From contig NZ_BCRB01000013.1 of NCBI RefSeq assembly GCF_001552375.1, positions 1-64,000 of the forward strand: DNA of 64,000 bases, read 5' to 3'. Below, one piece after another: positions 1 through 8,866 of this stretch (position 1 is the first letter of the stretch; the number at the start of each line of letters is the position of its first letter). The DNA comes from Cellulomonas iranensis NBRC 101100 = JCM 18110. GTDB taxonomy: Bacteria > Actinomycetota > Actinomycetes > Actinomycetales > Cellulomonadaceae. Below the pieces are notes generated by a model. That model worked only from the letters and a program-made list of their open reading frames with translations, searched no databases and was not told where the DNA came from. A program made the translations under genes and the position numbers.

Positions 1-774
<774 letters not shown>

Positions 775-817
775 CCGCACCCTCCTGACCGGGCGGGGCA
801 CGACCCGACCGGTGACC

Positions 818-855
818 ACGACGGCGTCGCACCCCCGCGGGTGCGGCGCCGTCGT
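818..855 (+). terminator. Strong hairpin after the xylanase gene
   Basis: A 17-bp stem (818-834 with 839-855, one G-U pair) closes a 4-nt loop just after the xylanase stop. There is no T-tract, which is usual for very GC-rich actinobacteria. It separates the xylanase gene from the leaderless promoter at 901-906. Confidence 0.75.
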
Positions 856-900
856 CGTGCCCCGCGGGGGCGCGCCTCCACCGTCGTCGGCCCCCGCACC

Positions 901-906
901 TACGAT
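901..906 (+). promoter_or_regulatory. -10 box TACGAT of a leaderless transcript
   Basis: TACGAT lies 7 nt before the GTG at 914, the spacing expected when transcription starts on the start codon. It decides the start of the pseudouridine synthase gene over the GTG at 812, which falls in the terminator region. Confidence 0.55.
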
Positions 907-913
907 CGACCGC

Positions 914-1861
914 GTGCCGCTCCGTCCCCCGCTCCCGGCGCGCCACGGCCTGGCCCCCGCGCACCTGTGCACGCCGCCGCCGCGGCGCGGGACGCCCGAC
1001 GCGTGGCCGACCATGGGCGCGTGGCTGCGCGACCGGCTGCCGGAGCACGTCGACGTCGCGGGCATGCTCGCGGCCGGCGAGTTCGTCGACGCCGACGGGC
1101 GCGCGGTCCGCGACGACGAGCCGTTCGTGGCGGCGCGGCACGTGTGGTTCCACCGCGTGCTGCGCGACGAGCCCGTGGTGCCCGGCACGGTCCACGTGGT
1201 GCACCGCGACGAGCGGCTCGTGGTCGTCGACAAGCCGCCGTTCCTCGCGTCGATCCCCCGGGGCCGGCACATCGTGCAGAGCGTCGTCGTGCGCCTGCGC
1301 GCCGAGCTGGGCCTGCCCGAGCTGTCGCCGCTGCACCGGCTCGACCGCGGCACGTCGGGGCTCCTGCTGCTCGCGACCGAGCAGCGCTGGCGCGCGCCGT
1401 ACCAGACGGCGTTCGAGCGGCGCGCGGTCGACAAGACGTACCGCGCGCTCGCACCGCTGCGGCCCGACCTCGCGCTGCCCGTCGTCGTGCGGAACCACAT
1501 CCGCAAGGTGCGGGGCACCGTGCAGGCCGAGGTGGTGCCGGGCGCGCCCGTCAACGCCGAGACGACGGTCGAGCTCGAGCGCGAGCACGACGGCCTCGGG
1601 GTCTACCGCCTGCACCCCCGCACGGGCCGCACGCACCAGCTGCGCCTGCACCTGGCCGGGCTCGGGATCCCGATCGTCGGGGACCCCCTGTACCCCGTCG
1701 AGCGCGACGTGGACCTCGACGACTTCCGCCACCCGCTGCAGCTGCTGGCCGCCGAGCTCGCGTTCGACGACCCGGTCGACGGGCGGCGGCGCGAGTTCCG
1801 CAGCGTGCGCGACGTCCCGCTGACGGGTGACGTGCCGGACACGGACACCCGAGCGACGTGA
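914..1861 (+). CDS. RluA-family RNA pseudouridine synthase
   Basis: Predicted to convert specific uridines of rRNA or tRNA to pseudouridine. The 315-residue product carries the RluA-family active-site motif HRLDRGTSG (catalytic Asp in the RLD core), a preceding VVDKPP segment, and the later RTHQLRLHL motif with GDPLYP near the C-terminus. The GTG start at 914 is chosen because a TACGAT -10 box ends 7 nt upstream and no ribosome-binding site is present, so the mRNA is probably leaderless. An upstream GTG at 812 would put the N-terminus inside the terminator hairpin. It is a single gene, convergent with the lipoprotein gene at 1874. Which RNA position it modifies cannot be told. Confidence 0.88.
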   Translation: MPLRPPLPARHGLAPAHLCTPPPRRGTPDAWPTMGAWLRDRLPEHVDVAGMLAAGEFVDADGRAVRDDEPFVAARHVWFHRVLRDEPVVPGTVHVVHRDERLVVVDKPPFLASIPRGRHIVQSVVVRLRAELGLPELSPLHRLDRGTSGLLLLATEQRWRAPYQTAFERRAVDKTYRALAPLRPDLALPVVVRNHIRKVRGTVQAEVVPGAPVNAETTVELEREHDGLGVYRLHPRTGRTHQLRLHLAGLGIPIVGDPLYPVERDVDLDDFRHPLQLLAAELAFDDPVDGRRREFRSVRDVPLTGDVPDTDTRAT

Positions 1862-1873
1862 CGGCCCGGGCGG

Positions 1874-2431
1874 CTACTTGACGGGCAGCTCGATCGTCTC
1901 GTCGCCCACGTGGATGACGAGCGGCTCGACCGTGCTCGTCTTCGTCCCGAACACCGTGGTGTGGGGCACGAGGTCCATCGTGCAGGGGCGGTCCGGCGGG
2001 ATCTCGCGCAGGTCGATGCGCACCGCGTTCGGCTCGTCGGGCAGCACGTGCAGGCGCTCCCCCACGGGCGGGCACGTCGAGCTGCCCCACAGCACCACGG
2101 CGAGGTTCACGCCGTTCTCCAGGTACGTGGCCGCCGCCTGCCCGGGCTCGACCTCGAGCTCCTGCTCGACGAAGCGCACGTCCTGCACGTCGCCCTGCTC
2201 GTTCTCGAGCGCACCCTCGACCTCGCCGGGCTCCTGGTCGCCGTCGTCCTCGAGGCCGCCGGCCGTCGCCTCGCGCGTCTCGAGCACGCGCACCACGGGC
2301 ACGCCCGCGTAGTCGGTGATCGCGGCGTTCGACGCGCACCCCGTGAGGGCCGCCGCCGCGCCCACCAGCAGCGCCGCCGCACCCACCCCGCGCGCCGTCG
2401 CGCGTCCCGTCCGTCGTCGCACCGCGACCAC
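1874..2431 (-). CDS. Putative secreted lipoprotein, function unknown
   Basis: The 185-residue product starts with Arg-rich residues, a hydrophobic stretch and an LTGC lipobox near residue 31, so it should be exported, lipid-modified on Cys and held on the outer face of the membrane. The mature part is acidic (a Glu/Asp-rich segment about residues 55-85) with two further Cys (ST-C and RP-C) that could form a disulfide. No catalytic motif is recognised. It is a single gene between the convergent pseudouridine synthase gene and the divergent small membrane protein. Confidence 0.7.
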   Translation of the reverse strand: MVAVRRRTGRATARGVGAAALLVGAAAALTGCASNAAITDYAGVPVVRVLETREATAGGLEDDGDQEPGEVEGALENEQGDVQDVRFVEQELEVEPGQAAATYLENGVNLAVVLWGSSTCPPVGERLHVLPDEPNAVRIDLREIPPDRPCTMDLVPHTTVFGTKTSTVEPLVIHVGDETIELPVK

Positions 2432-2592
2432 CCCCTGCCGCTCCGCGGCGGTCGCCCCGTGCCGGGCGCCACCCGCCGTCCTGCCCCCGCCAGGCTAGGG
2501 CGAGGCGCGTGCCCGGGCGACCCGGCCACGGCGCCCGCCCGGCCCGCGCGACGCGGTTGCCCGCCCAGGAGGCCCGGGAGAGGGTGAGATGC

Positions 2593-2802
2593 ATGGATCC
2601 CGTGCTCTGGTTCGTCTGGGTCGCCCTGCTCGCCGTCGTCGTCGGGGGCACCGCGACGGTCGTCGACACCGTCCTGAAGCACCGCCGCCGGCTCGCCGAG
2701 ATCCGGGCGGACGCCGCTCGCCGGGACGTGCACGACCGGCTCGACGCGGTCGACGCGCGGATCGAGCGGCTCGAGAGGGCGTCGGACGCCGCACCCCGCT
2801 GA
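2593..2802 (+). CDS. Small membrane protein with coiled-coil tail
   Basis: A 69-residue protein with one N-terminal transmembrane helix (about residues 4-27) and a basic, then heptad-like helical tail (HRRRLAEIRAD, then DRLDAVDARIERLE) that should form a short cytoplasmic coiled coil. The ATG at 2593 is preceded by a purine-rich GGAGAGGGTGAG ribosome-binding site, which favours it over the in-frame start at 2509. Function unknown; the layout is common for small actinobacterial membrane proteins. Confidence 0.65.
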   Translation: MDPVLWFVWVALLAVVVGGTATVVDTVLKHRRRLAEIRADAARRDVHDRLDAVDARIERLERASDAAPR

Positions 2803-2834
2803 CGTGCGTCGGGGCCCCGGCGGCGTCTCGCGCG

Positions 2835-3809
2835 TCAGGGCCGGACGGCCACCCGCGCGGGCGGCGCCGGGACGGTGCGGGCCCTGCGGATGACCGTCAC
2901 GACCCCGGCCACGACCAGCACGAAGCCCCCGAGCTCGAGCGGGGGCGGCAGCCGGCCCTCCCACGCGAACACGTACGCCAGGCCGGCGCAGACCTGCACC
3001 ACCGCGAGCTGCCCCGCCAGCGAGATCGGCGTCAGGGCCGACGACCGGCTCCACAGCACGGTGCCGAACCACGACACCACCACGCCCAGCAGCAGGCTCG
3101 CGAGCACGAGCGGACCCACCTGGTCCGCGGCGTCCACGCGGACCGCACCGCTCGCGAGCACGAGCGGCGTCGCGACGAGCGACAGCCCGAACGTGCAGAC
3201 GCCCATCATGGTCGACCACGTGGTCGAGGAGACGTGCGGGTGCTCGCGCAGGAACTGGGCGTTGCGCACCGCGTACGACGTCCACAGCGCGAGCGCGCCG
3301 ACGGCGGCCGCGATCCCCAGCGCCCAGTCGGCGCCCGACCTCCCCTGCACGACGCTCTGCCAGTCGAGCTCGACGACGTACACGAGCGTCAGGCCGCACA
3401 CGATGAGCGCCAGCGGCAGCACCAGGCGCGCGAACGGCAGCTCGCGGCGCACCCAGTTCCCGGTGAGCGCGATCGAGACGGGCAGCAGGCCGATGATGAC
3501 CGTCGCGATCGGGGCGCCCGCCCACCGGATCGCCTGCACCAGCAGCGCGTAGTACCCCAGGTGCCCGGTCACCGAGAACACCGCCGCGGTGCGCCACGCG
3601 TGCGCCCCGACGCCCGCGAGGGCCGTGCGCCACGTCACCGCGAGCAGCACCACCGACACCGCCCCGAAGCACAGGTAGCGCCCCAGGGCGAGCGCCAGCG
3701 ACGGCACGCCGGGCAGCACGACGGGCACCAGGAACGCGAGCCCCCACACGAGGTTCGCGCCCACGCCGCACAGCACCCCGACCCACGGCCCCGCGGACCT
3801 CGTCGTCAC
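2835..3809 (-). CDS. EamA/DMT-family transporter, last gene of the hydrazine cluster
   Basis: A 324-residue integral membrane protein with about ten hydrophobic segments in two repeats, as in the drug/metabolite transporter (EamA) superfamily; it probably exports a metabolite or amino acid. The GTG at 3809 follows a good GGAGGGGG ribosome-binding site at 7-nt spacing; the in-frame start at 3884 has none. It lies 81 nt after the diaminobutyrate aminotransferase gene on the same strand, so it may be the promoter-distal gene of the biosynthetic operon and serve product export or self-resistance (inference). The family is clear from hydropathy and layout; the substrate is unknown. Confidence 0.8.
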   Translation of the reverse strand: MTTRSAGPWVGVLCGVGANLVWGLAFLVPVVLPGVPSLALALGRYLCFGAVSVVLLAVTWRTALAGVGAHAWRTAAVFSVTGHLGYYALLVQAIRWAGAPIATVIIGLLPVSIALTGNWVRRELPFARLVLPLALIVCGLTLVYVVELDWQSVVQGRSGADWALGIAAAVGALALWTSYAVRNAQFLREHPHVSSTTWSTMMGVCTFGLSLVATPLVLASGAVRVDAADQVGPLVLASLLLGVVVSWFGTVLWSRSSALTPISLAGQLAVVQVCAGLAYVFAWEGRLPPPLELGGFVLVVAGVVTVIRRARTVPAPPARVAVRP

Positions 3810-3890
3810 GCGTCCCCCTCCGTCGCGCCCGCCGCGCCGTCCGCGCGGCGGGGCCGCACCGCCGTCGCCGCCATGGTCCCGCACCCCCGG

Positions 3891-5147
3891 TCACGCACGC
3901 ACGGCCGCCAGCATCGCGGCGCGCAGCACGTCGAGCCCTTCCGCGAGCTCGTCGTCGGTCGTGGTGAGCGCCGGCAGGAGCTTGACGACCTCGTCCCGGG
4001 AGCCGGCCGTCTCCACCAGCAGGCCCCGCGCGAACGCCTCGTCCGCGACCGCGCGCGCGAGCCGCGGGTCCGCGAAGCCCACGCCCCACACCAGGCCGCG
4101 GCCCCGGACGTCCACGACGTGCGGCGCGTGCTCGCGCGCGAGCGCGCCCAGGTGCTCACGCATCAGCAGCTCGCGCACCCTCGTCTGCTTCTCGAGCATG
4201 TCGTCCGCCCAGAACTCCTCGAGCGCGGCCCGGCCCGTGACGAAGGCCGGGTTGTGGCCGCGGAACGTCCCGTTGTGCTCGCCGGGCTGCCAGACGTCGA
4301 GCTCCGACCGGAAGAGCGTCAGCGCCATGGGCAGGCCGTAGCCGCTGATGGACTTCGACAGGCACACGATGTCGGGGACGACGCCCGCACCCTCGAAGCT
4401 GAAGAACGGACCGGTGCGGCCGCAGCCCATCTGGATGTCGTCCACGATCAGCAGGATCCCGCGGCTGCGGCACAGGTCGGCGAGGTCGGCGAGCCACGTG
4501 AAGCGCGCGGGGTTGACGCCGCCCTCGCCCTGCACGGTCTCGACGATCACCGCCGCGGGCAGGTCCATCCCGCTGCTGCTGTCGTCGAGCATCGTCCGCA
4601 GGAGCGTCAGGCCGCACACGTCGCCGCCCGCGAACCCGTCGTACGGCAGCCGCCACGTCGCGCCCAGCGGCACGCCCGCGCCTGCGCGCTTGCCCGCGTT
4701 GCCGGTGACCGCGAGCGCGCCCAGGGACATGCCGTGGAACGCGCCCGTGAACGCGACCACGGTCTGCCGCCCGGTGACCTTGCGCGCGAGCTTGAGCGCC
4801 GCCTCGACGCTGTTGGTGCCGGTCGGGCCGGGGAACTGCACGCGGTAGTCGAGGTGCCGGGGCCGCAGCACGCGGGCGTCGAGCTCGGCGAGGAACGCGC
4901 TGCGCGCGCTCGTGAACATGTCGAGGCTGTGCGTCACGCCGTCGCCCTCGAGGTAGTCGAGCAGCGCGCGCTTGAGGACCGGGTGGTTGTGCCCGTAGTT
5001 CAGGGCGCTCGCACCGGTGAAGAAGTCGAGGTAGGCGCGGCCCCGGTCGTCGTGCAGGCGGCTGCCGCGCCCGCTGACGAAGACGACGGGCCAGCTGCGG
5101 CTGTAGGTGCGGACCTCGGACTCGATCGTGCTGGCTGCTGCGCTCAC
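3891..5147 (-). CDS. Diaminobutyrate--2-oxoglutarate aminotransferase (EctB-like)
   Basis: PLP enzyme of the class III aminotransferase fold, 418 residues. It is predicted to aminate L-aspartate-4-semialdehyde with glutamate to give L-2,4-diaminobutyrate (DABA). Visible motifs are GPTGTNSVEAALK (residues 107-119), the DDIQMGCGRTGPFFSFE block (236-252, whose Asp contacts the PLP pyridine nitrogen) and the Schiff-base Lys265 in LSKSISGYG. This block is typical of EctB and siderophore DABA aminotransferases. The GTG at 5147 has an AGGGGGAG ribosome-binding site. No ectA or ectC is nearby, so ectoine synthesis is unlikely; within the cluster DABA is a probable building block. Related substrates such as ornithine cannot be excluded. 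Confidence 0.87.
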   Translation of the reverse strand: MSAAASTIESEVRTYSRSWPVVFVSGRGSRLHDDRGRAYLDFFTGASALNYGHNHPVLKRALLDYLEGDGVTHSLDMFTSARSAFLAELDARVLRPRHLDYRVQFPGPTGTNSVEAALKLARKVTGRQTVVAFTGAFHGMSLGALAVTGNAGKRAGAGVPLGATWRLPYDGFAGGDVCGLTLLRTMLDDSSSGMDLPAAVIVETVQGEGGVNPARFTWLADLADLCRSRGILLIVDDIQMGCGRTGPFFSFEGAGVVPDIVCLSKSISGYGLPMALTLFRSELDVWQPGEHNGTFRGHNPAFVTGRAALEEFWADDMLEKQTRVRELLMREHLGALAREHAPHVVDVRGRGLVWGVGFADPRLARAVADEAFARGLLVETAGSRDEVVKLLPALTTTDDELAEGLDVLRAAMLAAVRA

Positions 5148-5167
5148 GGTGCTCCCCCTGGATGCTC

Positions 5168-5220
5168 GGTGCGGTGCGGTGCGGTGCGGGACGGATGCGG
5201 TGCGGTGCGGTGCGGGACGG
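5168..5220. repeat. Short tandem repeat (GGTGC)n block
   Basis: The gap between the permease gene and the aminotransferase gene is almost entirely made of GGTGC-type pentamers: four perfect copies at 5168-5187, then a second run at about 5197-5213, each run ending in GCGGGACGG. It lies directly upstream (in the mRNA sense) of the aminotransferase ribosome-binding site at 5153-5160. Confidence 0.7.
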
Positions 5221-6411
5221 TCAGACGGCGCGCAGGGCGGGTGCCGCGCACGCGGTGGCGGTGACGAGCAGGACGACGACCGCACCGCCGGCCCAGCGGG
5301 CGGCGCGACCGCCGTCGCGGGTCGCCGCGGCGGCGGCGAGCGCGTAGGCCAGGGTCGCGGCCGCGGCGGGACCCAGCAGGAGCAGGGGCACGGCCCCGTC
5401 ACGGTCCCCGAGGACGACGAGCACGCCCGAGAGCGCCGCGACCGCCAGCACCAGGCCGCGCGCGGGCCCGCGGCCCGCCGTCGGGACCGCGCGCACGCGC
5501 GCCGCGATCGACGCCGCGGTCCGCAGGTTCGTGACGACGTAGGACGCGAGGACGAGCGCCGACGCCGCGGCCACCGCCGCGTGCACCGCCGGCAGGTCGG
5601 CGCCGGTGCCGACCAGCGGCCGGGTGCGCCCGACGGCGGCGAGCGCGAGGTACACGGCTCCGACGGCGACCGCGGCCACGACGACGCCCCGCGCCGTGTC
5701 GCGGGCCGGGGGTCCGGCCGGTCCTCCCGCGCGCGTCACGCCCTCCCACCCGATCCCGGCGAACAGCAGCGCCGCGCCCGCGAGCCACAGCGCACCCGCC
5801 CCGGTGACGCCGTCGGGCGCGAACGCGCCGCCCGCACCGGGGTCGGGCCACCCGATCGCACCCCACGCGGCGGCGAGGGCGCCGGCGACCCACGGGCGGA
5901 CCCGCAGCAGCGCGAGCGGGACCCGCACGGGGCTCGCCGCGACGGCGGCCGCAGCGGCGAGCAGCGCGAGCGGCGCCACCGCCGGGAACGGACCCGAGCT
6001 CACCGGGACGGCGGCACGGACCCCGACGACCGCGAACCACACGATCGCGGCCTGGCCCGCCGCGAAGGCGACCGCGTAGGTGACGTCGACGCACCGGCGG
6101 GCGCCCTCCCCCCACGTCGCGCCGACCACCGCGGAGACCGGCAGCGGACGCCGGCCGGTGCGCGCCGCGTGCACGCCGAGCAGCACGCCCACGGTGCCGC
6201 CCAGCAGCACGTGGCCCGCCCAGAGCAGCAGGTCGGCACCGCCGGCGAGGGTCGCGACCACCGGCGGCACCACGAGCACGCCCGCCCCGAGGACCCCGCC
6301 GACGACGTGCCGGGCGACCGTCCGCACGTCGTCGCCGGACGCACGCGTGCGCGCGGGCGCGCTCTCGTGCGGCGGTGCACCGGGGGCGCCGACGGCGCGA
6401 CGGGCTCCCAC
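5221..6411 (-). CDS. APC-type amino acid permease-like membrane protein
   Basis: A 396-residue hydrophobic protein with about eleven membrane-spanning segments and the early GGVLGAGVLVVPP signature that fits the amino acid/polyamine/organocation (APC) superfamily. Its GTG start at 6411 shares a base with the TAG stop of the N-hydroxylase gene (TAGTG), indicating translational coupling. It could import a precursor such as lysine, DABA or glycine, or export the product; the direction is not decided by the sequence. It is shorter than typical 450-500-residue permeases and very Ala/Gly/Val-rich, so the family call is moderate. Confidence 0.7.
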   Translation of the reverse strand: MGARRAVGAPGAPPHESAPARTRASGDDVRTVARHVVGGVLGAGVLVVPPVVATLAGGADLLLWAGHVLLGGTVGVLLGVHAARTGRRPLPVSAVVGATWGEGARRCVDVTYAVAFAAGQAAIVWFAVVGVRAAVPVSSGPFPAVAPLALLAAAAAVAASPVRVPLALLRVRPWVAGALAAAWGAIGWPDPGAGGAFAPDGVTGAGALWLAGAALLFAGIGWEGVTRAGGPAGPPARDTARGVVVAAVAVGAVYLALAAVGRTRPLVGTGADLPAVHAAVAAASALVLASYVVTNLRTAASIAARVRAVPTAGRGPARGLVLAVAALSGVLVVLGDRDGAVPLLLLGPAAAATLAYALAAAAATRDGGRAARWAGGAVVVLLVTATACAAPALRAV

Positions 6412-7712
6412 TAGGCCAGCCGCTTCCACAGGTTCTCGGAGATCGCCCTGGCCCGCAGCGACAGCAGGCTGAACGACCCGGCGTCGCCGATGCCGTGCGT
6501 GGACTCGCACAGCCCGTTGAGGAACACGGGCGGCGTCGCGGGGTCGGTCGTCCGCACCTCGTAGTGCGGCTCCACCTCGAGGTAGCCGTCCGCGTCGAAC
6601 CGGAAGGCGTCCGCGACGTCGCGCACCAGGGCGGGCACCCGCTCCTGGTGCGGACCGGGCCCCAGGTCGCGGAACCCGGTCGCCAGGACCACGACGTCGG
6701 TCCGCAGCTCCTCGACCTCACCCGTGTTGAGCTCCTCGACGCGGAGCACGACGCCGTCGTCGTGCGCCTCGACCGCACGCACCTGGCGGCTGCCGCGCAC
6801 GAACACCCGCTGCTCGCCGTCCAGGCGCTGCTCGTGGACGAGCCGGTACAGCTCGCGCAGCACGTCGCCGTCGGCCGACGAGTAGTTCGTCAGGCGCATG
6901 AACGCGTCGATCTCACGCTTGCGGGCGCGCGGCGCGCGGTAGTAGTACTCCGTGAACTCCGGGAAGTACCCCTCCTCGCTGAAGGGGCTCGTGTCCTTCT
7001 GGCGCAGGGTCAGCGACCGGACGAGCGTGGTGACCTGCGCGTGCGGGTAGCGGCGCGCGACGTCGAGCGTCAGCTCGACCGCGCTCTGGCTGCCGCCCAC
7101 GACGGTCACCGACCGCGGCGCGGCGGCCGTGCCGCCGTCGGCGACGAGCTCCTCGACCCGGCGCAGCGCCGGCAGGTAGTCGGTCAGGTGGAACACGCGC
7201 GGCGACCGCACGCCGTCGAACGGCTCGGGGACGTAGGGCGTGCGACCCGTGCCCACCACGAGGGAGCGCGCGAGCAGCTCGTCGCCGCGCGACGTGGTCA
7301 CGCGGTAGCACGGCTCACCACCGGGGTCCTGCGCGCGCGCCACCGCGACGACCCGCACGCCGTAGTCGACGGTCGCGGGGACCTGCTCGGCCACCCAGCT
7401 CACGTACCGGGCGTACTCCTTGCGCAGCGGGAACTCCTGCGGGACGTTGAGGTGCTCCAGCAGGCGCCCGTTCTCGAACAGGTAGTTGACGAACGTGTAC
7501 CGGCTGCGCGGGTTGCGCAGCGACACGAGGTCCCGCACGGGGTGGTTCTGGATGTCCGAGCCGTCGAGCATCATGGCCGCCTGCCACGACGGCGAGGGCC
7601 GCGCCTCGAGGTAGCGGACGTCGAGGTCGTACGCCTCCTCCTCGAGGGCGACGGCGAGGGCGATGTTGGCAGGGCCGTAGCCGATGCCGATCACGTCGTG
7701 AAGGTGAGCCAC
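6411..7712 (-). CDS. Flavin-dependent amino acid N-hydroxylase (lysine N6-/ornithine N5-type), hydrazine pathway step 1
   Basis: Class B flavin monooxygenase of the SidA/IucD family, 433 residues, predicted to hydroxylate the side-chain amine of lysine (or ornithine/DABA) using NADPH and O2. FAD motif GIGYGPAN (residues 9-16), a WQAAM segment, the NADPH motif [10 protein letters not shown] and the C-terminal [10 protein letters not shown] motif are visible. The GTG at 7712 has the ribosome-binding site AGGGAGAACC, and the gene overlaps the upstream oxidase gene by 22 nt. In characterised hydrazine pathways (s56-p1, triacsin) the homologue makes N6-hydroxylysine for the cupin/MetRS-like hydrazine synthetase, which is encoded two genes upstream here. 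A hydroxamate-siderophore role is possible but less likely in this neighbourhood. Confidence 0.88.
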   Translation of the reverse strand: MAHLHDVIGIGYGPANIALAVALEEEAYDLDVRYLEARPSPSWQAAMMLDGSDIQNHPVRDLVSLRNPRSRYTFVNYLFENGRLLEHLNVPQEFPLRKEYARYVSWVAEQVPATVDYGVRVVAVARAQDPGGEPCYRVTTSRGDELLARSLVVGTGRTPYVPEPFDGVRSPRVFHLTDYLPALRRVEELVADGGTAAAPRSVTVVGGSQSAVELTLDVARRYPHAQVTTLVRSLTLRQKDTSPFSEEGYFPEFTEYYYRAPRARKREIDAFMRLTNYSSADGDVLRELYRLVHEQRLDGEQRVFVRGSRQVRAVEAHDDGVVLRVEELNTGEVEELRTDVVVLATGFRDLGPGPHQERVPALVRDVADAFRFDADGYLEVEPHYEVRTTDPATPPVFLNGLCESTHGIGDAGSFSLLSLRARAISENLWKRLA

Positions 7713-8866
7713 GGTTCTCCCTGGGTCGAGGTGGTGACGGGTGCCGCGGCCGCCGGGGCGGCCCCTCGGCGGAGCGGTCCGGCGGCGTGCCCGGCGAGCA
7801 CGGCGTCGGCGATGCGGCGCCCCGCCTCGGGCGCGACCTTGACGCCGCCGCCGTCCCAGCCGCGGACGGCGTGCACGCGTGGCACGCCCGTGGCCGACAG
7901 GAGCGCGACCGGTGCGTCGGCGTCGGCGGCCACGACGTAGGCGTCGGCCGACCGCACGGTCGTCGTGACGTGGGCGGTGGGGAGCCAGGGCAGGTGCGCG
8001 GTGAGCGCCGCGAACGTGGCGCGCGCGTGGTCGGGGTCGGGCGGCGCGTCCACCGCGGAGTCCCACACGACGTGCGGCATCCCGATGAGCGTGCGCCCCG
8101 GGCCGTACGGCCGGGCGTAGACGCCGGTCCGCAGGTCGAGCAGCGTCGCGTGGTCGGGCCCCGGTGGCCGGCCGTCGACGACGCTCACCTGGATCGACCG
8201 GGCGCGGACGGGCGCGGACGTGCGGACGCCCTCGACCGACCGCGGCCCCCACGGCCCGACGGCGAGCACGACGTCCCGCGCGAGGACGTGGCCGCCGTCG
8301 GTGCGCACGCGCGCACGGTCGCCGACGTCCTCGACGCCGACGACGCGCACGCCCCGACGGACCCGCGCGCCCGCCGCCACCGCGCGGCGCAGCCACAGCG
8401 TCGTGACCTCGACGGGGTCCACCCACCCCGCGTCGGGCTCGACGAGCGCGACCCCGCCCGCCAGCCGCAGGCCCGCGACCTCGTCGCGGCCCGACACGAC
8501 GTGCGCCGCCGCGCCGGACCGCTCCCGCAGCTGCGGCACGGCCGCGCGCAGCGCGTCCTCGTGGGCCGGGTCGACGACGGTCACGGCGCCGACCGACCGC
8601 AGGGGCGACGTGCCGCCCGGCCAGCGCGCGGGGTCGCGGTACGCCGCGAGGCTCGCGGCCGCCAGCTCGGCGGTCGCGGGGTCGGGGTCGTACGCGCGCA
8701 CCATGCCCCCGGACCTGCCCGTGGCACCGGCCGCGACGACAGTCGAGCGGTCGAGCACCACGACGTCCGCGCCCCGCTCGGCCGCGTGCGCCGCCACCGC
8801 CGCGCCGACGATCCCCGCCCCGACGACCACGAGGTCGACGGCGGCGTCCGCCGCGTGCCCGCTCAT
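7691..8866 (-). CDS. DAO-type FAD-dependent oxidoreductase, hydrazine pathway oxidase
   Basis: A 391-residue member of the D-amino-acid/glycine oxidase (DAO) superfamily. The N-terminal Rossmann motif is VVVGAGIVGAAVAAHAAE, followed by GATGRSGGMVRAY; near the C-terminus an AVRGWDGGGVKVAPEAG segment fits the second FAD-contacting region. In hydrazine clusters the equivalent enzyme oxidises the N6-(carboxymethylamino)lysine-type adduct and releases a hydrazino acid such as hydrazinoacetic acid; this role is inferred from gene order. Its ATG (8866) overlaps the stop of the hydrazine synthetase gene by 4 nt and its own end overlaps the N-hydroxylase gene by 22 nt, so the three are translationally linked. 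Confidence 0.85.
   Translation of the reverse strand: MSGHAADAAVDLVVVGAGIVGAAVAAHAAERGADVVVLDRSTVVAAGATGRSGGMVRAYDPDPATAELAAASLAAYRDPARWPGGTSPLRSVGAVTVVDPAHEDALRAAVPQLRERSGAAAHVVSGRDEVAGLRLAGGVALVEPDAGWVDPVEVTTLWLRRAVAAGARVRRGVRVVGVEDVGDRARVRTDGGHVLARDVVLAVGPWGPRSVEGVRTSAPVRARSIQVSVVDGRPPGPDHATLLDLRTGVYARPYGPGRTLIGMPHVVWDSAVDAPPDPDHARATFAALTAHLPWLPTAHVTTTVRSADAYVVAADADAPVALLSATGVPRVHAVRGWDGGGVKVAPEAGRRIADAVLAGHAAGPLRRGAAPAAAAPVTTSTQGEPWLTFTT

Noticed and set aside
3891-5147. Ectoine biosynthesis gene
   Set aside because: No ectA, ectC or ectD in the window; the gene is embedded in a hydrazine cluster.
5168-5220. CRISPR array
   Set aside because: Pentamer microsatellite without spacers; no cas genes in the window.
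2589-5264. Long plus-strand reading frame across the transporter and aminotransferase genes
   Set aside because: It mirrors two clear minus-strand genes and its translation is Arg/Ala/Pro/His-rich low-complexity sequence typical of high-GC shadow frames.
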